DNA of 64,000 nt, from assembly GCA_019044685.2 (NCBI GenBank), contig JAGTXX020000006.1, positions 2,065,501 to 2,129,500 on the forward strand, in the 5' to 3' direction. Shown in pieces: positions 55,558 through 64,000 of this stretch (position 1 is its first letter; the number at the start of each line of letters is the position of its first letter). The notes under the pieces were generated by a model. That model did no database searches. It was not told the origin of the DNA and saw nothing but the letters and a program-made list of their open reading frames with translations. Position numbers and translations under genes: made by a program. The stretch is from Nannochloris sp. 'desiccata' (Eukaryota; Chlorophyta; Trebouxiophyceae; Chlorellales; Chlorellaceae).

Positions 55558-56439
55558 CTACTTGGCTTCTAGCATAGCCATTATTTCAGCATCAGTGTTC
55601 AAAGGATTCCGAGGCTCTCCCCGAATCAATTCCACAGCCGTCTGTCCATCTCCATTCTTTACATTTACATCAGCTCCTACACGAACCAACGCCTTCACAG
55701 CGTTTCCACGACCATATCCAGCAGCGTAGTGAAGAGGAGTGTTGCCACCTTCATCAACAGCACTAACATCAGCTCCGTTATCCAATAACGTGCCAGCAGC
55801 AGCACCTTGATCGTACGCTACTGCGTAGTGAAGGCAGCCACGGCCATTCTCATCTCTAAGATCACCTTTACCAATAGCCATATAGTCTTCAATAGCCTCG
55901 ATATCGCCGTATTTGGCTGCATCGAGAATATTATTTACTACAGGTGGTGGGGCGGATGCGGCGGCGGCAGCTTGATTGACAGGCACGGGGGGAGCATTAT
56001 TCGCCATGCCAGGCAAATCCAAATCAGCTAATTTCTCTCCAATTTTAGATAGAAAGGTAGGATCGTTCATAAATTTCATCATAGCACCCATACCTCCAGC
56101 TTTAATTTCTTCAAAGATGGGTGCAAGCTCGGGATCTTCACGGAGTTCAGCCATACGTTGCATATACTGAGGATTAGACATCATCTGCTGCATCATAGCC
56201 ATTTCATTTTGAACTTGAGGGTCTTTCATTTGCTCCTCCATTGCTGCCATTTGCTGGGCGACAGCTGGGTCTTTCATCGCCTCCTGCAAGGCCGCCATCT
56301 GAGCAGCCTCATCTTCGTTAGAGGCAGCGGCAACACGTATATTCTGGCGAGCAGTCCTGCTAATGTGATGGCGAGGTGCACTTACCATCAAAGGCACGCA
56401 ACGAGCAGTTCTGTGAGAGATAGCGGTGGGGCAGTGCAT
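55558..56439 (-). CDS. AKR2-like ankyrin protein with plastid-type leader
   Basis: AKR2 proteins of plants are cytosolic chaperones that carry outer-envelope and tail-anchored proteins to chloroplasts. The single-exon 293-residue protein has the AKR2 middle region (METs-rich MAAMEEQMKDPQVQNEM, then EDPELAPIFEEIKAGGMGAMM and KFMNDPTFLSKIGEKL). At least two clear ankyrin repeats follow (about 195-265, with GNTPLHYAAGYGRGNAV). Unlike plant AKR2, it begins with a basic, Ser/Arg/His-rich leader (SAPRHHISRTARQNIRVAAA) that looks like a stromal transit peptide. The start at 56439 is the first ATG. It lies upstream of TOC34 and shares a 283-base divergent promoter with the ferredoxin gene. Confidence 0.82.
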   Translation of the reverse strand: MHCPTAISHRTARCVPLMVSAPRHHISRTARQNIRVAAASNEDEAAQMAALQEAMKDPAVAQQMAAMEEQMKDPQVQNEMAMMQQMMSNPQYMQRMAELREDPELAPIFEEIKAGGMGAMMKFMNDPTFLSKIGEKLADLDLPGMANNAPPVPVNQAAAAASAPPPVVNNILDAAKYGDIEAIEDYMAIGKGDLRDENGRGCLHYAVAYDQGAAAGTLLDNGADVSAVDEGGNTPLHYAAGYGRGNAVKALVRVGADVNVKNGDGQTAVELIRGEPRNPLNTDAEIMAMLEAK

Positions 56440-56671
56440 CCTAATTAAATTTTTGACTTGATAAACCAAGAATTTGAACAATATATGGTCAAAGGGTGTA
56501 GCTATATGACTTTTATATAGGTAAAATTGATTTACAAGTAAATTCGTTTTGCTACAAGCTCTGAAATCAGAGAAATTTGGAACTTTATCTGAAGTTTCTC
56601 AACTGCTTAGCCTGCCATATCTAGGTGATATAAACATTTCAAGGGCTTGAAAAAGCTATATTTCTCTTTTC

Positions 56672-56677
56672 TATAAA
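56672..56677 (+). promoter_or_regulatory. Candidate TATA box of the ferredoxin gene
   Basis: TATAAA 46 bases before the ferredoxin ATG. A second TATA-like run (TATATATA) lies at 56688-56695. The short distance implies a very short 5' UTR. Confidence 0.35.
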
Positions 56678-56722
56678 CGTATCAAACTATATATAGCGCT
56701 CTGCCGCTGAACATTCACCACA

Positions 56723-57316
56723 ATGAAAATGCATTGCGTGTCTGCTCAAATTCTCAAACCCCAGGCCCCTGCCTGCTTTGTCCCCAAGGCCAAGATAATA
56801 TCCCAAAGCAACAGAAGAGCTGGCTCTTTAATAATAGTGCGCGCTGACAGCCTGGAATTCTGCAGAGACAAAGTCTCCTTACCCACCGGAGGCAGCACCG
56901 TCGCCGTTGAGGGCGAATCCACAGTCGTCTTCCTCGGAGGTGGAGGCATCTCTGTACCCGTCGTCGCACGTAAAGATACTTACATTCTCGATTCTGGGCT
57001 GAATGCTGGTCTTGAGCTTCCATTTACATGCCGTGGTGGGATTTGCGGTGCGTGCGTTGGTCGCGTCGCCGAGGGTGAGGTTGACATGAGCGACATTCCC
57101 GATTTATCGTTTACTATGAACGAAGATGAGATTGCCCAGGGTATGTGTTTATTATGTATGGCGCGCCCTGTTAGTGAGAAAGTAGTTATCGAGACACAAA
57201 GTGACTGGGGGTATAGTTTAGGTGTTTGCGAGTGGAAGGGCCCGACGGGTGAAATTTTAGGGAAGAAAGTAGAGCCATTGATGGGCAAGAAGTGGGATGA
57301 AGTTAAATCAGAATAA
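56723..57316 (+). CDS. Plastid [2Fe-2S] ferredoxin, FdC2-like
   Basis: A plant-type ferredoxin, an electron carrier of the plastid stroma. The single-exon 197-residue protein has a transit peptide of about 40 residues (SQSNRRAGSLIIVRA). The cluster ligands are Cys103, Cys108 and Cys111 in CRGGICGACVG, and Cys145 in CLLCMARP. The last spacing is 33 residues, longer than in leaf-type photosynthetic ferredoxins. A conserved-looking C-terminal extension of about 45 residues (SDWGYSLGVCEWKGPTG) follows. Extended C-termini are a feature of FdC2-type ferredoxins, which are not the main partner of FNR. The exact subfamily is inferred. Confidence 0.82.
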   Translation: MKMHCVSAQILKPQAPACFVPKAKIISQSNRRAGSLIIVRADSLEFCRDKVSLPTGGSTVAVEGESTVVFLGGGGISVPVVARKDTYILDSGLNAGLELPFTCRGGICGACVGRVAEGEVDMSDIPDLSFTMNEDEIAQGMCLLCMARPVSEKVVIETQSDWGYSLGVCEWKGPTGEILGKKVEPLMGKKWDEVKSE

Positions 57317-57752
57317 TTGATTATCGTCCAGTAGTAGATAATAGTCGATGTTTTGAATGAAGGGCCTTGATGGCCCTTTAGCTTTTCTGGATTTTATTTT
57401 CTTTTGCTTTTTTTTATTTTTTTTCCCTCTGCAACGGTTCCCTTTTGCGTCTTTCTGATTTCGAAAGTTGAAAGGATAAAGGGTCTTACAATTTTGTGAC
57501 GTGTTAGTGTACATTATAATATTAAGGTAACGCACAAAAAAGGGTGGCATATGCATAATAAAATTTAAAATAATTGATTGATTGAGACTACTCACAAAAA
57601 GCAGGCGTTTACGATTCAAGAAAGAACGCATATGAAATGATACGTATTGCAGCAGCGTTGTATGGAAAAAAAAGGATAATGTCGACTTAAAGATACAGTA
57701 AATACAAAAAAAAAAGGAAACCAAGAAACTAAACATCACCAAGCGGCAGGGT
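57317..57752. other. Convergent 3' flanks
   Basis: Stretch between the ferredoxin and HNH stop codons. GGGCCTTGATGGCCC near 57362-57376 can form a short hairpin. No gene was recognised. Confidence 0.5.
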
Positions 57753-58816
57753 TCAGTCGCTGCTTGTGACTGCACCACGCCCGCCACTGACAATCCTGCT
57801 CCCAGCTCCCAAACCTTGAGGCACATGAGCGGTGATCGTGCTCGACTTTTCATAAAACAAGTACCCAGCCCATTCTTCCGGAATAGATTTCAGGTCCCCA
57901 GCACCTACAGACGCTAGTACCAGATCCAATTCCCACGCAGACGGCTCTTGAGGCTCTTTCTTCAGTTTCCATTTTAGCTGTTTTAAAGTTTTATCGCCTT
58001 TTTTAGTGTTGCATGCAGCACAGGCAGTGACGAGATTTTCCCAAGTATTGGTCCCGCCTTTACTTTGTGGCGTCACATGGTCGAGAGTTAATGGAACACC
58101 ACCGTGTTTCCCACTCTTTCCGCAGTACTGGCAACATAATTTATCTCGTAGAAGGATATTGCGGCGGCTAAGAGCCACACGAACTGGTTTTTTGCCATTA
58201 TACCACCTGGCTTTCATCACAGCTGGTAAATAATACTCCTCTCTGGTTGAAGAGATAGTGGCATCGTAGTATTCTAAGACATCAGCTTTTTCCTGCAGCA
58301 AGGAAACAAGATAGAGTTAATAAATTGTTTTGTGTTATTATTTAGCGGGGCTTGTATTAGACGAGAAATGGAGAGAACGAACCAAGAGATCCATGCAAAT
58401 GGCGCGTTGCCAATTGACAACGTCAATAGGGCGATATGCCGCATCTACTACTAGAGCACGGTAGCGGGAGAGAACTTGCAGGGCACGGTGTTGATACGCA
58501 GCGCTAGAGTCAGCAAGACCGAGGGTAGGTGCGGCAGCGGTAGCTGAAGAGGCAGCAGCAGTGCTGCTGGCTCCGCGATCAGCCTGGTGTGGAGGAGTGC
58601 GATTCCGTTTGATGGAGGATCTGCGCGAGGAAAGAGACAGGTTCTCAGTTTACTGGCACCTCAGATCAAGTGTTAATCTTGCCAGCAATTTCAAAAGATC
58701 AAGTGAAAAAGGGTTGCTTACCTTAGCCTTTTGGGGCCCTGGACCTGATGATCAGCTTGCGCTTGTGTCAGAACAGGAGGATGGGATGATGCAAATACGT
58801 GTAATCTGGCTTGCAT
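57753..58816 (-). CDS. HNH endonuclease-domain protein of cyanobacterial type
   Basis: A predicted metal-dependent nuclease whose biological role in algae and plants is unknown. Three exons, 58816-58722, 58620-58383 and 58292-57753 (phases 2, 0), give 290 residues. Exon 2 supplies ALVVDAAYRPIDVVNWQRAICM, the N-terminal signature of the cyanobacterial/plant HNH family. Exon 3 supplies the HNH core: CQYC (165-168), LTLDHVTPQSKGG with His183, the ENLVTAC Asn and CAAC (202-205), so all zinc and catalytic positions are present. A short basic N-terminus could be a transit peptide. The donor of intron 2 is GTTCGT, weaker than the usual GTAAG. Confidence 0.85.
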
Positions 58817-59221
58817 AACGACGCTTGTGAGACGATTTCGAGTAAAAGTTTGAATCATTCCCAGAAAGAAGTAGGAAACCTAATGGCAGGCCTCTTGTTT
58901 GGTCTGCACAATTGCAAACGAGGACACGACTCTATGGCGTCACACGATAAGAATATGAGAAATACTTCTTGAAAAGGAGACCAAGTGGATTGCAAAGAAG
59001 ATTAATCTCGATCAGGTCTTTGAGCAAACGAGGCCACACCCGGGCTCAAAACCCTTATCTTTAAACACAAACAAGTGCAAAAACGGACGCAAGAAACATG
59101 TGAGATGCTTGCTTTTAACCGCAGAAAGATCGTGGATTACCTTCCGAAGCAAATCGAAAATATTTGAACCTTACATATTGCCATTGTCGCCTGGTATTCA
59201 TAGATCCCCATTGCCAATAAA
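58817..59221. other. Divergent promoter between HNH and hydrolase genes
   Basis: Upstream region of two divergent genes. No element was recognised. Confidence 0.45.
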
Positions 59222-60022
59222 ATGTCGGCATCAATTTCAGTGACGGTGAATGGTCGGCCGAAGGAGATTCCAATAGAAATCAATCTGAGCCAGAATACAA
59301 GTGATCTGAGCCAAAATCCGACAGGAGTCTTACTAACTCACGGCGCCGGAGGAGATCTATCAAGTGGAAACCTACCTAATTACGCCCGGAGCTTCGCTGA
59401 GGCTGGTTTTCCATGTCTTAGATTCACCTGCCGAGGACCGCTTGCTCACCGAGTCGATGTCGCCAAAGAGCTCTTACTATCTCAGCAGCCACTGCCTTCC
59501 TTCCCTAGAGTCACCCAGTGGATTATTTCAGGCCATTCTATGGGCTCTAGAGTCGCAGCTCAGCTAGCTTCAGATCTCCCAAATATAGTGGTTGCATCTA
59601 TTTTCTTCTTTTACCCTCTCCACCCGCCAGGAGCGCCTGAAAAACTTCGAGACGACCCTCTGGCAAGTCTCACCCTACCGCTACTATTCATTCGAGGTAT
59701 GAAAGATCCGTTTTGTACTGAAAAGCCTTGGAAACAGGTATTAAAGAGGCTGAAAGGGGGAGTAGTTGAAGTGCATAGCGTTCAAGGAGGAGGGCACGGC
59801 TTGGCAGTGTCCACTGGCCGAGGAGGGAAAGACCACGCGAAAGAAGAGGTGCTTTCAAAAGTGTTGGATGCAGTGAAGGAGTTCTGTGAACGTGTAATGT
59901 CTTTTTCGAGAGGCAAGCAACGTAAAAAGACGGTAACTACTACACAAGAAAAACGAAAACGCCACCTGCCTACTCCTGCCGTGCCCAAAACCTCTCCCAA
60001 AAAGAAACCAAAGAGAAAATAA
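59222..60022 (+). CDS. KANL3/Tex30-like alpha/beta hydrolase
   Basis: A dienelactone-hydrolase-like alpha/beta fold related to TEX30 and to the KANL3 subunit of the animal NSL histone acetyltransferase complex. The 266-residue single-exon protein has an oxyanion turn THGAGGDLSSGNL, a nucleophile elbow GHSMGS (Ser106), an acid at Asp162 (GMKDPF) and His192 (GGGHGL), so the triad is intact. A Lys/Arg-rich C-terminal tail of about 40 residues (PKKKPKRK) looks like a nuclear localisation signal. Plant homologues are annotated the same way but have no proven substrate. Confidence 0.85.
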   Translation: MSASISVTVNGRPKEIPIEINLSQNTSDLSQNPTGVLLTHGAGGDLSSGNLPNYARSFAEAGFPCLRFTCRGPLAHRVDVAKELLLSQQPLPSFPRVTQWIISGHSMGSRVAAQLASDLPNIVVASIFFFYPLHPPGAPEKLRDDPLASLTLPLLFIRGMKDPFCTEKPWKQVLKRLKGGVVEVHSVQGGGHGLAVSTGRGGKDHAKEEVLSKVLDAVKEFCERVMSFSRGKQRKKTVTTTQEKRKRHLPTPAVPKTSPKKKPKRK

Positions 60023-60196
60023 TCAAGGCATATACTTCTGTCTATAGGCACAATCATTCTCAAATTCATAAATATATATCTGTACTTATTTGTTGGCTTC
60101 CGTTTCATTTCATTCCAGCTTTAAAAAAGTTCATTCCGGCTCCAAAACAAGTTCAGCCACCGTCTTTGGAATCGGGTTTATTAATTCCTAATCCGA

Positions 60197-62069
60197 CTAC
60201 TTTCTTACTGGCGCCCCTCTGATGGCATCACATTTACTGTAATACGCTAATATTGAAGCTCCAAATCGAGCTGCACGCAGCCTTTCTTCCACACTCACTT
60301 CCCGCCAGCTTAATTCACCACATGCATTGTCGCTATTCCGACCTCCGCTGCTCCCGCTGCTCCCACTTTCATGTAGGTCAATTTTTTGCTGAATTTCGCT
60401 AATATAAATGGCAACGTCATCATCACCATTCTCATTTTCTTTCTTTTTCTTTTCTGGTACAATCCTCTTTTCCTCTTGCTGTTCTTCTTCTTCTTCCTCC
60501 TCCTCATCTGTTGCTTGTCCGAGAGATAGCGTAGGGTATGCAGCCATTCCATCGGCAGCATCAGTCGCTATTTGTACCGCTTCAGAAAGTACTGCATCAC
60601 TATACGTTTCTACCATGCAGACGTTATTAGAATTTCCATAGCTATCAACTCGGGATGGTGCAGCAACATCAATACACCAGTGATTATCTACAATGAATTT
60701 GAAATCGTATAACCCAGGAGGTAATCCCCAGAGCTGTAGTCTCCATTTCCTGTGACGGACGTTGAATGCAAGCGATGCTGTACAGTCCCATCCTCCGATG
60801 ACGTCGCCAGCTACCTCAACGGACCCACCAGCATAATGCCATTCTAAGGAAACGCGTTGTAACCAGCCTTTCCCACATGCAGCGAGCTCTTCAACTGCAG
60901 ATTCGAGGACGGTTAATGCTGGAGCGGGGCATTGAAGTGCTGCTCCTGCGGCAGCCGCCGCGTCCTTGGCTTTTATATTGCAGTATAAATGCAGATACAC
61001 AGCTAAACTCTCTGCAGCAATGGACACGTCTTCGGGTCTATACGTCAATACAGCAGCGGTACCACCTGTTGGAAGAGGTGGGCTGGCAGCACCACCGCAC
61101 CGATGAGCAACTCGGTGCAGCGTTGCTGCAGCAGTGACTGCAGGGCTTGGGAAATTCTTTGAGCCTACCCAAGCGATATCCGAAGCCAATTTCCAAGGTC
61201 CTTTGCTAGTAGAACATGCACTAGACAACATGATATGAGGCAAATCTATAACTTGAAGGCGAGATAACGCCAATTGTGATGCTAAAAATTCTGCAGCATC
61301 CTTCTCAAGATGGCCCGGAGATGCAAAGAGCCAAGGCAACACCACTCGTAGTTCCTTTGCTGGAGGTATAGGAGCTAAGAGCTCATCTTGAATGATACAT
61401 CCATCTCGCGTTGATGTGATCGTACTGCCTTCAGGACCTGGGATGTAGGTAAACGGTAGTGCATTGGAAAGTGCGCCTTGTTGTTGGACCCCGCTCTCCG
61501 GTAAGTCCTCTCCTCTAATATCAATTGAAGCGTCCACAGATGTGATACTTTGATCTAGTTGTCCTTTAAATTCAGGGAGCGATATTAATGGGGCGTTGCG
61601 AGATGCAGAAAGCATGTTGCGGATCTTTTGAGCGTGATCTTGGCGACGAGATATTTTTTTCCCCGTAGGGTCTGGTGGTAGAGGGAGCAGAAAAGGCCAC
61701 GCAAGCCACGCAGGGACGAGACTAACGGAATTTGATGGCTCATACGTGCGCGCTCCTCCTCGTAAGATGTCACCTAGAGTGCCGACAAAGGCCCAGGTAG
61801 TTCGGGGCTGCTGCTGCTGCAGCTGGTTTTGTTGCCGGCGACGGCACGGCGGTGCTAAAAATAATGCCTGTAAAGTTATTTAAATATAGTTTCATAGATC
61901 AATTAATGAGTTTTTTTTGGTAGTATCGTATGTTTAATATATAGTTAAGACGTCCAGTTTCTCAAATCGCAATTTAATGAGGTATGACTATACTTACAGT
62001 CTTAGAAGGTCTGGCCAAAGGATGTCGTCCAAAGACCGAGGGCCTCATCAGAGAAGTATTATCCCACAT
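60197..62069 (-). CDS. CBM48 (glycogen/starch-binding) protein with degenerate phosphatase-like region
   Basis: CBM48 domains bind alpha-glucans. Exons 62069-61998 and 61867-60197 (GTAAGT/ACAG, phase 0) give 580 residues. A basic, acid-poor leader (FGRHPLARPSKT, APPCRRRQQN) suggests plastid import. The CBM48 lies at about 366-444: a VEVAGDVIGGWD strand, KWRLQLWGLPPGLYDFKFIVD and NSNNVCMVE. The region before it (about 195-360) resembles in order the dual-specificity phosphatase domain of SEX4/LSF1, but where the Cys-x5-Arg loop would be the sequence reads AVLTYRPEDVS, with no Cys. An LSF1-like non-catalytic scaffold of starch breakdown is a possible role. The C-terminal part has a Glu run. The CBM is firm; the phosphatase relation is tentative. 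Confidence 0.72.
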
Positions 62070-62539
62070 AGTGGCTTAATCAACCCCTGCCGCTGTCCTG
62101 ATCAATTTATATAGACTGCAATGGTTGGCAAGCTTTCCTACAAGCCGAAAAGACCTGGTTTGTAAATACTTCTTTTGTTGCGGAATTCAATTTCCAAACA
62201 CTTTAGCGAGTAAACTGCAAGAAAATCTCTTTCGGCACCGCCATATTATATTTATGAATTTTATGATTGGAGTGAATAAGGGTTAGGATCGCGGGGAGTA
62301 GGTTGGAAAAACGCAATATTTCTCAACTTTTTAAGCTGGCGCGAAAGTGATCTATTTGGGGGTATGATAGGCAGCTCTAAAATCTCCCCGCTGCTCCCAC
62401 TTGGGCAGCTCTAATATTTTAAAACCCACCACTGACTTTAGGTTAGTAGCCCTCCTAGGGCAGGTAGGCTTTGGGCAAGTTGGTGCCCCTTGCAAACTTG
62501 GAATTGAGCCTTTCAATTGTTGGCGTTTGAAAAGCCAAA
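62070..62539. other. Divergent promoter between CBM48 and RING-CH genes
   Basis: GGCAGCTCTAA occurs twice in the same direction, at 62370-62380 and 62404-62414, 34 bases apart and 126-170 bases before the RING-CH start. No gene was recognised. Confidence 0.5.
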
Positions 62540-63828
62540 ATGGACAGCTTTAGCAAAATATACCAACAGGGAAATGATATTCAAGCTGTAGCAGCAAGTT
62601 TAGTAGAGCGGAGTTGCCCTAGCGCTGCTATGAGCGAGGTAAGGATGTAACATTCCCCTTGGCAAATTGAAATATGGCGGCCTAGATGGAGCCTTTTTGG
62701 CGTGCTCTGCGCGTCTAGGTTACTTAGTATGCTATCGTATTTTGGAGTATTTGCCATTTCTGGGTTAGCGCCTCTCCTCACAGGTTGAGAAGCTGATGGC
62801 ATCGCTGGAAACAATTTGAATTTTTAGCTTAAAGTCGTTTCGTTTGTCTCCTTTTCTATTTACAGGACGATCAGGTGTGCTGGATTTGCCTAGATTGTGG
62901 CGGAGAGCTTGTCTTTCCCTGCAAGTGTCCAAGGTAGGAATGATTTAACTTGCAACCAAAGCTTTTCAGCCCTCATTCGCTCATTTTTACCTCTCATTTC
63001 TCTTTTACTCACTATCTCAATACTCTATGCAGATCTGCACACCAAAAGTGCTTAGCTCGCTGGCAGCTCCAATCTGCCGGCACTAGGTGAGCAACTCATC
63101 TTCCCTCTCATGTTACTTTTGATCAGTATGACCCCTTTATTTTTAACTCCATTTTTAACCATTCAAACCTATTAACTCTTGTTCTATTACTCTATACTCG
63201 CAGGAAGGAACAGTATTGCGAATTTTGCGACACGGCGTTACCTGACTGGAAATCTGCTCTAACCCCTACGAGCGGCTCCAATGCTCCCGCCGTCATGAAC
63301 GTTAATTTCGATGGACGCACCTATAGCTTTGAAGTTAAACCCGGACCTGATGGATATAAACTATTTACAGAAGCAATCCGTCGGGCATTTAGTCTCCCAG
63401 ATGACTCTGAGCTGAATATTACATTCACATGCGATGAGCCAACTGTCCCTGACGCGGGCTCTTTGCTTACTTTACAAGGGCCAGGCGCTTATGATGCTGC
63501 TGTCCACTGCGCGTCAGTCTCTGCTGCACGTCGTATGACAACTCCAACCCCTTCACGTACTGTTTCCGGTGCTTCTGAAATCGTTAATGGCAATGCGCCT
63601 CACACCCCTCGATCACCGCTGGGCGGAGGCTTAGGCATGGGCTCCTTCGAAACTCCATCCCCTTTTGACAACGTGGCTCTGCCCATGAGTCCTGATGGTG
63701 GTGGATCTGGAGCATCGATTTCTCGTGGGAGTGATGGCGTGCCTGGGTCAATTGGGAAAAGGAGACTCTCTGGATTTGGGCGGAAAATACGAACAGCCCT
63801 GAATGACCTCCTGAGCACACGGCAATAG
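62540..63828 (+). CDS. RING-CH (MARCH-type) zinc-finger protein with PB1-like region
   Basis: RING-CH fingers usually act as E3 ubiquitin ligases. Four exons, 62540-62638, 62866-62933, 63033-63086 and 63204-63828 (phases 0, 2, 2), give 281 residues. The finger is spread over three exons, and splicing restores a full C4HC3 set: Cys38, 41, 52, 54, His59, Cys62, 79, 82, with the family's RW after the sixth ligand. Unlike most MARCH proteins it has no transmembrane helices. After the finger, NVNFDGRTYSFEVKP through FSLPDDSELNITFTCDEP and GPGAYDAAVHCA (about 103-175) has the strand-helix order of a PB1-like ubiquitin-fold domain. The Ser/Pro/Gly-rich tail is probably disordered. Confidence 0.8.
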
Positions 63829-64000
63829 AAAATTAAAAGAAAAAAGATAGTAGTAGCCTTGGTGCTCCCTTCCTCTCATTTCTTGCACTGCAATTTCCAA
63901 AATAAAAACAAAATATCAAAGCAAAATAAATCCATACAATAAAGGAGGAGGAGGATATGCTGAACTAGCTTCTTGGGGAAGAAAGAAAACAATCCACATC

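Overview
The window is nuclear DNA of a eukaryotic green-lineage organism, most likely a unicellular green alga. Most genes carry a few short GT-AG spliceosomal introns of roughly 60 to 340 bases. Several proteins belong to the green lineage or its plastid: a CCA1/REVEILLE-type clock transcription factor, a Toc34-type import GTPase, an AKR2-type ankyrin chaperone, a plastid Hsp70, two thylakoid C-terminal processing proteases, an ABC1K kinase and a plant-type ferredoxin. Many first exons encode transit-peptide-like leaders rich in R, S and A. The species cannot be named from the sequence. No rRNA, tRNA, transposon, CRISPR array or viral sequence was recognised.

Layout. 1-10 kb: a CtpA protease cut by the window edge, the CCA1/RVE-like factor, a tafazzin-type acyltransferase and a class 3 lipase. 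9.6-13.4 kb: a YCII protein, then two J-domain genes head to head. 13.8-21 kb: NAD(P)HX dehydratase, an ABC1K kinase, a coiled-coil protein and a leader-bearing MPDU1-like PQ-loop protein. 21-33 kb: an unrecognised membrane protein, a second CtpA and a 6-kb URB2-like ribosome-biogenesis gene. 33.5-41 kb: a PUB-domain protein, a type II membrane protein, plastid HSP70, a LysM protein and archease. 41-50 kb: an Rpn13 Pru-like protein, SAM synthetase and a P2A Ca2+-ATPase. 50.5-56.5 kb: a caprin-like RNA-binding protein, LSM4, TOC34 and a leader-bearing AKR2 relative. 56.7-64 kb: a ferredoxin, an HNH nuclease, a KANL3-like hydrolase, a CBM48 protein with a degenerate phosphatase-like region, and a RING-CH protein.

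How the genes relate. Genes sit singly on alternating strands; divergent pairs share promoters of 200-600 bases. There is no operon. Plastid protein import and folding (Toc34, AKR2-like, HSP70, J protein), thylakoid proteolysis (two CtpA) and RNA processing (DNAJC8, LSM4, archease, URB2) recur. Spliced models were built by hand: each junction was chosen so that donor, acceptor and reading phase agree, and most restore a family motif across the join.

Most interesting points: Evening Elements in the clock-like gene itself, an AKR2 relative with a plastid leader beside TOC34, a probable pseudophosphatase-CBM48 protein, a split Pru-like domain, a RING-CH protein with a PB1-like tail, a GC-AG intron, and a foldable GC-rich block between the two J-protein genes.
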